DNA of 64,000 nt from positions 2,127,820 to 2,191,819 of the forward strand of contig CAADRB010000015.1 in the NCBI GenBank assembly GCA_900708905.1, in the 5' to 3' direction. Position 1 is the stretch's first letter. Each line of letters begins with the position of its first letter. This document shows positions 24,404-36,505 of the stretch, piece by piece. The stretch comes from Hymenolepis diminuta. Lineage: Eukaryota; Platyhelminthes; Cestoda; Cyclophyllidea; Hymenolepididae. Made by a program: the position numbers and the translations under genes. Under the pieces are notes generated by a model. That model was not told where the DNA came from. It did not search any database and was given only the letters and a program-made list of their open reading frames with translations.

Positions 24404-26851
24404 GACAAACGCGAAAAGACTAAAGTATCAAAGCATTCACGCTCAAAGGAAGTGCTCGACACAGTTGACCTTGATATGTAAAACACACGAGTATGACAGT
24501 TTGGTCTTAATATTTGGCTCAATTTATATCAATATCTGCCTTTTTGTTTCTAAAACATTATATATTTTTACGGAATGACTTAAATATATATGGTTCATCC
24601 AGCAATTTTTAGGTGGTTGGTTAAAATATTTTCTAATGCATATTATACTCAAAAAAGTTATATTTACTTCCCATTTACGAGATTCACTATTATGACAGTT
24701 AAAAGCATCTAAACGCGGAGAAGAACGGCATCGAAGAGATAAATTGGAATCGTAAATCAAAGGCTTTAATTCACAACTGTTTTATCCATTCGGATTGCAA
24801 CCACTTCCCTCAATTTATAATTGTATCTATGTGTCAGTAGTATTTTCAGATTCCTGGACTCTATCCCACGGTTTTCTCTACGAGTTCTCGTTCACCACAC
24901 TCAAATAAACAAATTATTTGGTTTAGTTGGGTGGTCAATAATCCCATCACGGTAGATTTTCCAGCGTAGATAATCAAATACTAGGTTTCACAACCGTCAG
25001 ATAAGTAAATGCTATAATGCATTGCCAATGGAATCGATAAATTGCCAGCAGCAGAGTAAGCACAGTTGTCCAGATTTACATCTAGAGGCCACAGGGATAT
25101 CTGTCACAGACGCCGCACAAATTAACACTTGAAAATAAATGTGATGTTTATATTAATTAATTAGGATTGCTCTCCCAGCTACCTCCAAAATGTTTTAGCC
25201 ATATGATTAGCTTGACCAGTTCCTTATTTGCATTCTCGTGTCACATAATTAGAACTTTCTACTGTGCTGCATATGAGAAAATGACATTTTCCCCCAAAAT
25301 AATTTTTCTTTGTCCATTGCTGCCTAGTCGAATAATTCAAGTGATATAGATAGTGGATGCCAATGAACGCTTGGAGACCGGAGAAACGATAAGATTTTGA
25401 CTGCAATATCCTTAGGCGGGCCAGGTCTCCGGGTATTTGGATATAGACATGAGTGACTTGACTTATTCCTTTTACTGATTCGGGGTTGAAATATTCCTCT
25501 ATCCATGTTTATCAATCCACGTCACTATACCAAAAGGATACAAAGTCCATTGTTTGATAGACGCATAGGGGAATATTATAGATAGGATAGTCCTTAATCC
25601 AAATGCAGATAAGAAGTTAAATGGATTCAAAAGTTTGATAATTTGATAAACTTCGTGTGTCTTCAAGTGGTCTATTATATCGATCGGAATAAGCTATTTA
25701 AGTTTACCTTGGATGATCATTGCAAAGACACAATTTCACCTCGCGATGTTCGGAACCAGACCCCTTGTTCATTCCATCCCTCCTGTTCATACGACCGTCC
25801 CATTTAATTAAAAGTACACACACAAATATGTACTCGCGCGTCCTCGTACAAGTGACGAATATAAATTGCTTATCAGTACACACATATACTAACACGCAAA
25901 CTTTCGCTAGTCAGACACATCCTCCTACGCTGCCTTCTAATTCCCTTTCTTCCTTAATTCTCTCTTCCTCTTTTGGAAACCTCTATAGCGATTCGTTCAA
26001 TTCATTTTGCTCGAGGTGTTTTGATTCGCCATTGCTGCTAGTCTTTACTCAAACAGTAACAAGATACTATCATTTTCATATCCGTATAACATTCTTAGAC
26101 ATCTTTAATCTTTAGATTAAAATACATCACAGGTTCATATAAGGGACGTGACATAATAATCGATCAGTTCCAATCACTGAATATAATTATGAAATAATTA
26201 CATGCTTGGAATGCATCAAAAAGTCCCATCTCGAAAGATTTAACCACAATTTATGAAGAACTTAATGTCAGTATGTAGGATTCCAACGATTTTGTCACTT
26301 AGTTCTTTTAAATAGTCATGAAGATATAATAATGCTTAACACGAAAAACGAGCTTGATTTCGGAATTTGCCCGTTACCGCATTCATATTTAGTTCATTAA
26401 CCTTTTTATTAACTATATTAACTTTTAAATTATTGTCTCTACATTGAATTCAATCTTTAAATAAAATGTCATTAATGATTATTGCTCAGTACATATTAAT
26501 TTAGTCTTAAAGATTCTGATGTACAGTGGAGAATTTGCAACTAAAGGAACCAAAATCCGAGCTACAGAATTTCCGGAAATTAGTTAATATCCAACAGTAT
26601 ATATAAATAATGGTTGTCAAATCTTTAAATGGTTTCATTACAATTGTTATGTTTTGTTATTATGGGGTAAATTAACTATATCCAGATGTTCATGAAACTT
26701 CAATTTTTGAAAATAAAATTTAAAATGGAGATCTGTAGTACTAAATATTATCATTTGAATTTTATCTCTAGAAATTTGCGCACTTTGTTTGTAATGGCCG
26801 TGTCAGGTGTTCCTCAAAGCTACTTGTTCCCGCTTTTCGATTTCTGTGAGG
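24404..26851. other. Head-to-head intergenic region between PAT1 and CRIPT
   Basis: No coding sequence supported. It must contain the 5' UTRs and promoters of both divergent genes; no clear TATA or initiator was identified. It includes one member of a short repeat pair (about 25400-25500; see 3640-3720) and a segment near 25810-25910 rich in ACACA and CACA. The 131-codon open frame at 25720-26115 has low-complexity Ser/Thr content and no family match. A pyrimidine-rich stretch ending TTTCTGTGAG sits immediately before the CRIPT start codon. Confidence 0.5.
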
Positions 26852-29191
26852 ATGGTCTGTGGGAAGTGTATGTTTCTTCTCTTTTATGTTCATATTTTCA
26901 TCGAATATTTATAAAAAATGTGAAGAAACATAATTTTAGAATAACTTGGTTATATTAATAATGTTTCTTGTCTTACAAATATTTTCCCTCCTTTGAAGTT
27001 AAAAAAGAATTTCATCACACCTAAGCCTGTTCTTAAGAAATTTTTTATTTTAGTGTCTGGTTTAATTAATTTAGAAAATTGTTACTCAATTTACCATTTT
27101 AGAAAAAAAAATGTATACTTGAGATGCATCTATTTACGTAATATATGTTCTTGGTGCGTCACAAGTCTTCTTCTTCCGAAGGTGTAGTATTTATTTAATC
27201 CCACTTGGTAGATTTCCTATTTTCATTTTTTTAGATGTAATCTGGAACCATTTCACTTTATTTAATGCGTTTTTTATCTCAGTAGCTTAATTTGCTTACT
27301 AATCGATTTGTGTGTTTTTATTAATCTAATTATTGTTTATATCTGTTGTATCAGGGTTATTGTTGAGTCATCTTATGAAATCGTTTTGGTTTTTGCTAGT
27401 ACATTTCTAGAGAAGATAATTATTTTGACGTATACAAACCAGCAGAAACGTTGTGTTGGAATGTCTGATTGTGTCGACTTAGATCTAATCCTCTCCATGG
27501 ACTATTAAAGTTGATTTTTTTTGTTTAGTTCGTGTTTAGTCAATTCCGTTAGTGATTTTCCACTAATAAAGGCATATAACGCATGAAATTTGCGTTTTCA
27601 TAATTTCCGCAAACCGGACCAGAATACCTTTGATTTAGACTGAAAATTGATGTAACGCTGGGAGTGCAGTTCTACATATTTTGAATAAGTTAAGTACCCC
27701 TCTTAGAAACCCAAGTGCAAAGTTAGTTAAAAGCTACTGCAAAATTCTAAATATTTTATCCATACATGTAATCGTGGGGCTTTGTCATTCATACCCAGTC
27801 AGTTACACATAAATGGGGACTATTAGTCTTCTTGTGTGTTTCTAAGTACATCCTCTTCCGAATAATACGCTTCTGTTCTTGATGAGAATGGGGTCTCTTG
27901 GCAGTTGGGATTGTTGTCTTTATTAACGTTCTTTATAATTAGGTAAACACTTTTGGATCACCATCGATTCAGGAGTTTTACGTGGCATATTTTTAAACCC
28001 GACTCGTTATTGCAGGTTAGACATTTCTACTACAGTGATCTGTAATACTTTAACAACCGATAGTAATTCTCAAGCCCATTTAGTAAAGCGTTTTCCAGCG
28101 CTCATCTTGGATAGAGAATGGCAACATAAGGCCTTCCTGATGAGAAGCTCGAATTTTGTTATCCTCTTATTAGCCAAACGGCTTGTATGTTTGACCATTC
28201 CACTCACTGGATGTGTCAATAGAAATCGAACCCGTTACCTCTGACATGGCAGACAAGTACGATTACCAATGTACTGCCGACGCACCTGAAATACCCTTAT
28301 TTTAATTTCTTCGAGATTTTTCTTAATTGCTCACATTTAAAACCACATCCAGCAAGGCATTTGGTCTGAATACATATATTCAAATGAATTGTTTTACTAT
28401 ACTCTCCTATTTTATGAGTTAAATCCTCTTTAAAGCTTGTCTAATTACTTTCTTACTTTCATATTATTTAAACTGATCTTTATTTGAAGTACAGCACAAG
28501 TACCACCACCTAAAACACTTTAGGTACAGGTTGTTTGTTATTTTTAATAGAATATATTTTCTTTTTTGTGAGTAATCAATCATATTGGTTGATTACCGAT
28601 CCACGAATAAAAATAATTTCAAACTGATCTTCCTTTACCTCCGTTAAAGAGCAGTTCTTTAAGTTATACATTTGCTTTTCCCTCTTTGAATTATCCCGTT
28701 TAGTTAACTTCGCATCTGTTGTATCGTGGCTCTCTGTGTCTGGCCTCATGTTAAGCTCCCTTTGAAACGACGATATGAGTATGGTTTATATCCTAATGTC
28801 GTCAAGACATCTTATCTATCTAATCAATACGTTACAATTCCATATAGGAAAAATGTTTTGAAAAAATGTACCTGTATATTAACCTTGAGAATTTTATCTT
28901 TCAGGTGAAAAGAAGTTGGTCAAGATTGCGACGCCAGATCCCTGGAAGGTGGGTTCCCGTGGTGCTGGAATGAAGGCGAAGAAACGTTTAAATGAGAACA
29001 AACTTCTGACGGGAGGCAAAGGTCGCTACAGTCCGCATTCTGCAGTTTTCAAAAAATGTCGAATCTGCGGACAGAGTGTACATCAACCAGAGGCCCATTA
29101 TTGTCAGTCTTGTGCATTTAAAAAGGGCATCTGTGCTATGTGTGGCGTCAGACTGGTGAATACTACAAACTACAATCAGTGCGCTGTGTAA
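26852..29191 (+). CDS. CRIPT: CRIPT homologue, cysteine-rich PDZ-binding/splicing-associated zinc protein (2 exons, 100 aa)
   Basis: Exon 1 is 26852-26867 (ATGGTCTGTGGGAAGT, donor GTATGT) and exon 2 is 28905-29191 (acceptor TATCTTTCAG). Joined, the reading begins MVCGKCEKKLVKIATPDPWK and ends CAMCGVRLVNTTNYNQCAV; 100 residues against 101 in human CRIPT. Four CxxC pairs are seen: C3/C6, C57/C60, C72/C75 and C82/C85, the zinc-binding core of the family, with the diagnostic segments RLNENKLL, CRIC, SVHQPEAHYC and KKGICAMCG. CRIPT was named for binding PDZ domains of PSD-95 and has also been seen in the human minor spliceosome. Here the last residues are QCAV instead of QTSV, so the -2 Ser/Thr needed for a class I PDZ ligand is missing. 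The exon-1 start was chosen because it restores the invariant MVCxKC and the codon phase exactly. The intron is about 2.0 kb and contains a minus-strand SINE copy. Confidence 0.92.
28070..28300 (-). mobile_element. SINE-family copy inside the CRIPT intron
   Basis: On the minus strand the head reads TTGGTAATCGTACTTGTCTG then AGAGGTAACGGGTTCGATTTC (B box), followed by CCAGTGAGTGGAATGGTCAA, CGTTTGGCTAATAAGAGGA and AACAAAATTCGAGCTTCTC. The B box is nearly canonical. Orientation is antisense to CRIPT. Confidence 0.65.
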
Positions 29192-30725
29192 AAAGGAAAC
29201 TCTTGACTTGATACCTTCGTGTGAACCCGTCCTTATCCAACCAGTTGTGTATATTTATGCAGTTTATTTAAATATATGGTCTACTTTTTTAATTTGCAAA
29301 CGTGCTTTTCTTTGATATAGAGGTAAATTTTTGAAATAAGATTTCGTTTATCTATAAAAGTACATCTTTTAATAATAATGATACTAATGTGGATTTCTGT
29401 CTCGGTTATCTCTTTGGATACATTGCAATGAATTGCAATAAAGTCTAAGTCTGTTCTCTCCAATAGATGAATTAACGAAAGGCCTTGCAGCAATTTTTCT
29501 GAAATTAGATAACAATAAGCAGGCTGCAGGCAAGAAATAAAGACTGAGTAGTAGTAACTTTTGTATTCTATTTATTTAAATTTTAACGGGATGATTTTAA
29601 GAGTTTGTCGTACCTTTGAAGATGCTAGCTTAAGAGGTAAATAGATTTATTACAAATACCTTTCTCCAGTAATACATGTTAAATCCTCAAGCAAAATTTA
29701 AAACAGATATCAAGATGCACAAGAGCGAGAACATTTACTTTATAAAACTTATGACTTGGAGAACGGTATTGAATATTATTTTTTGTAAAATTGTATGGCC
29801 TTTTGGTTGCGATCCCACGTTCTTACTATTGATATCTCACAAGGGGAATTTAGGGGAAGTTCGAGATGAAACTATTTGAGAGACGTTTGTTACTGAACTT
29901 TTAGTTACACCTCTACTTAATGCAATTGAGTAGTTATGGTATTAATTTCCAATTATCAGCGAATAATTACACCAATAGAAGCCACTTACTTTCATTTAGT
30001 GCACAAAATGGCAGTTGCCTAAAACTTAATACACATCTTTTTGTCCTTCTTTTGGCCTTATTAGTCTTCTCCTCCTTAGCATTTAAGTAGAACGGAAATA
30101 TTAACGATAATTGGAGATGAATTAAATGAACTTTTCTTCATTAATCAAAAGACATAGAAACTGACGCTGACCTGAACGTTTGATTAGGATATTTGTTTGG
30201 AGTCCAGTCTTATTCATTATTCTTTTTTTATAATTCATATAAAATACTTTGTATTGGTATACTAATCAGTCAAATCGGTGGATAATTGTATGATTGAATT
30301 AGTTGTGGAGATTTACTCCACAATGTAGAATTTTAATTCATTGTTTTTTAAAATTATGCTTGGTAATTTGTCTGATTGTGTTGTTTTCCCAGAAGAAGTT
30401 GCAAATAAAGTTAAAAATTAAAATCTAATCACCTTCTGGCGAAGAAGAGGGGAAATGTCGCTCCTATTCTTACGCACTTATGTTTTGGGAAATGTTATTT
30501 AGTCTAGTTAAATAAAACTTTGGACCATAAAAAAAATTGGACACAATTTTCAGTACAAGGGTCAATGAGAGGAGAAGAGAGGTAAATTGGGAGACTTCTT
30601 TCTTAAAGACAAGATTTCTACATATCTCAAGTTGCGATTAAGGTATTTCTGCTCTAAAAATGCCATTCCTTGAAACTTTGTAGAGCCTTCGTTTGGAGCC
30701 TCTAGTTCAAGAAAATTAGGGGAAG
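29192..30725. other. Downstream flank of CRIPT
   Basis: Contains the CRIPT 3' UTR (to roughly 29460). Beyond it is A+T-rich sequence with no coding, repeat or RNA signal that I can support. Confidence 0.45.
29437..29442 (+). terminator. Candidate CRIPT polyadenylation signal (AATAAA)
   Basis: A canonical AATAAA lies about 245 nt after the CRIPT stop. A weaker A+T-rich alternative (TTTAAATATAT) lies nearer, around 29268-29278. Which one is used cannot be told from sequence. Confidence 0.35.
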
Positions 30726-33053
30726 ATGCAAGTAAATACAAGAATAAAAAAAGTTGGTAAAGAAGAACTGAATATCACTGACGTGAGCTCATCGGAAAAA
30801 TCAAATAATGAAAATGGTGCTTTGGAACAGTTAAATATTAAAAAGTAAGCATTATACCTCCTAGAAGAAATTAGGGAACTTAATGTTTCCGGAAATCACT
30901 GACATCCTTGACAAAGATTTCGTGCCGATTTGAAATCCTGAATTCCTTAGAAACTCCAAGTTAACTCCCCCATGATTCATCCCTTACCGAACCATCCTGC
31001 CACTTCGAGTTTTCATATGCTATTCTATAAATAAAATATCTTTAATTTTTTTTAATTGCTACGGATAATAATACTAACTTAAATATTATTTAAGTGTGTT
31101 CAAAGGATTGTTACTTCAGAATATCCCACTAACACGTTGCAATATTGTTTTGGCTGTCGGTGAGATTGTTGGTTAAACTAACCAAGGTCTCAACCCACAA
31201 AGTGGATTTATTTCAATAAAAATGAATATAGGGTTTAACTGGCTTCCCTAATGAGCATTATGGTGTCATAGTAAGTCTTGATAGCGGCAACACAATTATA
31301 ACATTTTACTTGTCTTACTCACATTTCTATATTGTAGGTCTTTTGTTAATCCAAATTAGATTGATAAATTTCGATAGATTTTAATTCTTTAAAAAAGTTT
31401 GACATCCTGTTTAAAGCTGCCATACGGAAATGTGAGTTATTAAAGCACACCTTTAAATAAACACACAAGTTGAACGTTAATTTAATTTTCAGACAATTCT
31501 AAGTCATTAATTTAATTACTAAATCCAGTCCAATTTAAGAGCTATTAGACCTGGTAGACCTCACTTGAAATAATTTCATCTTTAAGTATGGAAACGTTTT
31601 ATCATTTAAGACACCGGCTCTTTTTTGGCGGTCGGTGTTGCTTAAATGGAATCTTAATTCTAGAACACGGGAATGTGATTATGCTGCATGTTCATACACA
31701 GAAAAGATCACTATGACCACCAAACCAGATTAATGAGGGTCTTATTATTATCATTATAAGTAGTGTTGGCATTTTTCATTACAATTCAAACACTTTTACA
31801 ACGTTTAATCATGGAAAAATATCTGAATGCGGGGGATAGCAAAAAGTCTTGCTAGGAATGAAATGACTAAGGCATGTGACCGCCTTCTCATAAGGAATAC
31901 AGTTCAAATTTTTTAATATACAAAAGTCCCAAAGCTCAATATTCATAATATGATCTTAGTGTGTCTAGATAAATTCATGCACATAGGAATCGGATGTTTT
32001 TGATCAACTGATTTAACTGAATGGCTGTTTATGACAATTTGATCCACTTGTGTTTTCCTACAGACAAATGAGATTAGCAAAAGAATATTATACGTAGCAG
32101 AATTCACCAAAATTCACTCAAGATGAACTCTAGTAAGGTGAAGGGTCCAGCGGTATTATAAGAGTTCAGTTTTAATTATTTCCCTCTCTTGAATTTGACA
32201 AAGATTTAGTCTAAACATTATTACCCAGCTATAGTTGGATTATATGAAGAGTTTACCATTCTGGAGAGAAGTACAGAGAGACGTTTCCCTAACATTATCA
32301 ATATAAATTTTATCAAAGACTACGGATTTTTATATTCGGAACTTTAAAGGAAACAAAAAATAATTTCACCTGAAGATGATTATGTAACTTTTATTCACGA
32401 ATAAGCACATGAAATAACAATAAGGTCTAATATGAAATGATCAATTGATTAAATTGGGTGGTTGATCCATTTCAGAGTAAAATGTACTCTTACTATTATA
32501 ATCACGCTTTATGAACTAGCTTTCGGTGAATTTGTTTGATTCAAGGCAAAATGTTGAAGCTATCGGATTTCCATGAAAATTGCCCAGATTTTGCCAAACT
32601 CATTCATTCTTTTACTGATGTTCTATACAATAAACTTTCAGAACTCTACATATTAGGATGGTTAATGCTTAATAGTTTTGTGTAAATAATATTTGTTTAT
32701 TTGATAAACTCATTTGTTCTTACCCAGTGCTATTTAATTCCGTACTCAGGTTTTGTTGTTTTGAACATTTCGTTAGATATTAGTTTAACTAACTCAGATC
32801 TACTTTAAAATAACTTTTTTCTCGATAAATTCAATTATTATGTTTTGAACTGTCCTCTTATACTTATTTTATTACTCTTATTTGATAGTAAATAAATCGA
32901 AATTAGAATAGGAATAACCCCCTCTCTGAATATCCGATTTATCCAACAGAAGAACATTATCGTCGTATTTCTTATCTCTTAAGAAGTGGGGAGAATAAAA
33001 ATGGACAGAAACAGTTTCAAGCATTCATCACTTGCAATTCAAGTGTTGAATGA
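30726..33053 (+). CDS. Candidate small two-exon gene or 5' exons of a larger gene
   Basis: ATG at 30726 opens MQVNTRIKKVGKEELNITDV to a donor AA|GTAAGC after 30844. A compatible acceptor at 32911 (AATAG) continues in phase as NNPLSEYPIYPTEEHYRRIS and stops at 33051-33053, for about 86 residues. The acceptor lacks a pyrimidine tract, and an overlapping frame (ATG 33001, MDRNSFKHSSLAIQVLNENV, donor AGAG|GTAAGA at 33077) competes. No family recognised. It could belong with the exons at 35870-36505; that link is speculative. Confidence 0.2.
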
Positions 33054-33264
33054 AAATGTTATGTACTTGAAGAGGTAAGACTCCATTGTCTTCATTTTCT
33101 GAAGCTTTATTTCCTAACAACAATCAAACAAGTCAGTTATATAGATCAGTGGTAAATACTTAACTCCATTTGATAGTCAAAAAATAAAATTAAAGTATTA
33201 TAGGCACTAATAAGTAGGACAAGTCATTAATAAAAAGAATATCCGCGTTTTAATGGACAATATA

Positions 33265-33420
33265 TGAGCCCGTAGTGGTAGAGGCTCCAGCCCAGATGTT
33301 GATGTTAGAAGGAGAAAGCTAAATATTCAAACCTAGCTCCACAAGACAGAAATGGGATAGAGCAGGTGGCAGAATATCTATTTTATTTGGATGGACAGAG
33401 GGGTGGTAAGAACCTTGTAG
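33265..33420 (+). repeat. Possible tRNA-derived repeat
   Basis: GCCCGTAGTGGTAGAGGCTC resembles a tRNA 5' half with A box; about 45 nt later AAATATTCAAACCTAGCTCC is a poor B box, followed by GCAGGTGGCAGAATATC, which resembles the body start of the SINE family. No intact tRNA fold. Confidence 0.3.
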
Positions 33421-34799
33421 TCGGTGAGCTGAAGTGATACTTTTGTTGGGAAGTAGAACTCACAGTACAGATGTTAGATTACAGAGAAAATTAATAAATT
33501 ACTGAGGGAATAAGCCATGTTCACAAAACTACGGAGAGGGTAAAAAAGAGGATAGTGGATAAAATCCATAAGCCGATCACAATAACAGATAACAACAAAT
33601 AAGTAAATAAAGGATCTACGTTTTACTTATTAAGAGAATTGTGTTTTTTCCAAAAATATTCCATCTGCCTGAAGGGATATCATTAAAAAGAGGATAATTG
33701 TCTGAGAAACTATATTTTCCTATTTTTTAGACGTCTCCTTTTAAACAAGTAAAGATTGATTCAGACATTTTTGTTTATAAATGAAAGTAAATGAGTTATT
33801 ACCAGCGGCAATCTAAAAATTTGTACACCTTTTGTAAATAATAGGAAATTATTTAAAATTTGAGAAAAATAAAATAGTCTAATAGATGGTGAAGAGTGCG
33901 ACACCTGGCTTTAGCAAAAAATGTATATAACTTTCATTTCGATCCTTGATTCATTAGCTTGGTTCACGTGCGTTGTTTGCCATTTTATGTTTAAATATGT
34001 CAAATGTCCCTTTCATGACTTAATAACCAGGTCCCATTATACGTTTAGCGATGTTTGTACCAAACCGATTAACCAAGTTGGGTAGTAAAGTGATAGCAGA
34101 TTTTAACCAACATATATAAAAAGGGAACAAAACTTCTCCAAATTTCTTGAAAGAAGGAGCCTTGAGACTAATAACTTCGCAGCATTCTACTAGGTTGACT
34201 CAAATCTTTGCTCTTCCCATCGTCAGATGATAATTTTTATTGGTTACTTATCAACAAACAAAGAACACAAAATCATGGTACATAAATTTGTCCACTTTGT
34301 CACAGCCCGATTTTTACTCGCTCAGAGCCGAAATTTGTTCCATTACCTTCCTATTTCCAATTCCTCTTCTTCCTATTTCCTTCAAGGTTATTAGATGCAC
34401 CCGCTATCTTGGTACTCCAATTTTAGTAAAGACTGTTAGCACGGCTCTTAATATAGCTTCCTCCACGACCTTCGTTAATTTAACTTAATAATCAAAGCTA
34501 TATCTATGGAAAATTATCTATTTTTCAGCACTAAGATAATTAAATTTGACCCAATACTAACTTCATCAGGTGCAATATGAACAATTACATAAAACCCTAT
34601 CTAACTATAATCGTTGACACCAACTTTTAATCATTTATTGACTAATGCAATTCTGTACCTAATTCAAAAGGTAAAGGTAAGATATTTCAACTACATAAAA
34701 TACATATAAGTTAAATTACATCGGGAAAACATCAACCATAAAAAATGCCTCCGACTAAAAGTATTCAACGGTATTTAGTTAATAATCCAATTCTCGACT

Positions 34800-35560
34800 T
34801 TTCCAGCTTCCACATGCAAAACACCCGGTCTACATTTTATTAATTATTAATTAACATTCATTAAGACTGAACTTTGGATATGTCAAAATTCCATGATGCA
34901 TAAAATTAATAACGAATTAAGTGAATTTTAGTCTAGACACAATAAAATTATTAATTAATCATTCTCTCAATTGGCAATTAACGGCACTTATTAATTCGCT
35001 CCCTTTTTTCTCTTAAATCCATTATTCTCTTTCTAAAACTTCTTTTTCTCTAAAGCACTTTTTGCACATTAGACGTGTAAAAGAGCCAAAATAGGTAGAG
35101 AGAAAGCTATCTAGCTTGTGAAATCAAGAAAAAAGACCATTTTTGTTCCAAGAGGAATAATAATTATAATTAATATGCTCCATTAACTTGATTTCTCATT
35201 GCGTGACCTTAAGGACTGTAACCGAAATCACTTACCGCGATGGGTTGACAACAACCTCGGCACTAATTACAAAAATCTTCCATCTTATCCCAACTTCCAA
35301 CCTCCCTTTCTCTCAGACGTTAATGAGATGTCGTGTGGAAATGGGGGTTGGGGATGAATGTCGAATGGAAGTCTCTCTCCCTCCTAGAAGGGCTTTTTCT
35401 GGCCACTTTGTGATATGATTGAATGAATGTAGTTTTCTGGGGCGCTTCCCTATTTATTTATTGTGGTTTATCATTAATCCATTTTGTATTAATTAATGAT
35501 ATCTTACTGGCTGGGTGTTGTGGTTAATTAATTAGTTATGCAGTAAACATGATTTTTTTT
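34800..35560. promoter_or_regulatory. Block dense in TAATTA-type sites, possible enhancer
   Basis: At least six clusters of TTAATTA or ATTAATTAA occur, for example near 34840, 34950, 34990, 35160, 35490 and 35525, interspersed with G+C-richer unique sequence (35300-35420). TAATTA is the core of many homeodomain sites. The density could also follow from A+T-richness, so the call is inference. Confidence 0.25.
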
Positions 35561-35869
35561 ATAGTGGGCAGAATTCTATAGAGTAGTACGAATTGTGAAT
35601 TCGGGAGGCTACAATTTCACAACAGGATATATGATCAGATTTATCCTAAAAACAAATCAATTTAGAATTTACTTTAGGATATGCAAAATATTTGAACAAT
35701 GGGCTCTTCCTTTTTAATATCATCCATGATAAAGAAAAAATATAACCTTTAGTCATTGAGAAATATATAAGCATATAAAATGGAAAAATAGTCTAGAGTT
35801 AAAAAGGAAATAAGGGAATTAGAAGAACCCTAAAATCATAGGTATATTCGTTTTATCAACCTTTATTAG

Positions 35870-36505
35870 AAGACTTGATGTGTGTGACTCGGTGTGACAA
35901 CAAGTTCCACAATGTGGATATGGGTCCGATCCTGGATGCACCATCAGAGGCATCTCTGACCCCGGTACGCAGTACTATCTTCCATACCGAAACCGAATTC
36001 AACGCAGATGAACATGGACCAAGTGACCTCCCTTCACCTCGGAATCGTGAAAATCCGGAGTCCCACCATAATCATTGGTCTGACCACCATATTGAGCGTT
36101 ACAGAAAATCCGCAAGTGTATCCGACGTTCAAACGTATGAATGATTAATTATTATCCAGGAACTGTAAAATTAACAATCTTTCATACTTTTACGTTATTG
36201 TTAATTATTTAATAATATTAGACATTTGTTAAAAAGGACTAAATTACATCGTTATGAGACTGTGCAGCAATTTAAGTGCAAGATTCTCTACTTACATACT
36301 GCCTCGTTACGGAGTTTTGGACTCTTGTGGACTATTTGGAGATAAGATATACCATTAGATTTATTCAGAAGTACCCAAAACAGTTAAGAATAAACATATT
36401 TGACTTACGGACAAGTCTCATCTCTTTGCATGTTAACTTTCCTGTTTTAGGTTAAAAGTCATGGAACTGGAAGAAAGATTGGCATCTGGCATTTATTCAC
36501 TCTAA
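35870..36505 (+). CDS. Candidate 3' exons of an unrecognised protein gene
   Basis: Exon 35870-36134 has a pyrimidine-rich acceptor (AACCTTTATTAG) and a GTATGA donor; it reads DLMCVTRCDNKFHNVDMG, then LDAPSEASLTPVR, ending ERYRKSASVSDVQ. Its codons are clearly richer in G+C than the surroundings. In the same phase the next strong acceptor (CTTTCCTGTTTTAG at 36450) opens a short final exon, 36451-36505, reading LKVMELEERLASGIYSL then TAA. The hydrophilic His/Ser/Glu-rich composition suggests a disordered cytoplasmic tail or linker. No family was recognised and exons further upstream were not identified with confidence. Chance open frame remains possible, but frame, splice sites and base composition agree. 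Confidence 0.4.

Noticed and set aside
25720..26115. 131-codon plus-strand open frame
   Set aside because: Ser/Thr-rich low-complexity translation of CACA/TCTC sequence, no domain and no splice context; probably promoter-proximal DNA.
28851..28875. ATGTTTTGAAAAAATGTACC as CRIPT exon 1
   Set aside because: It superficially resembles an MVCEKC start but contains an in-frame TGA and leaves an intron of about 30 nt; the exon at 26852 gives MVCGKC in perfect phase.
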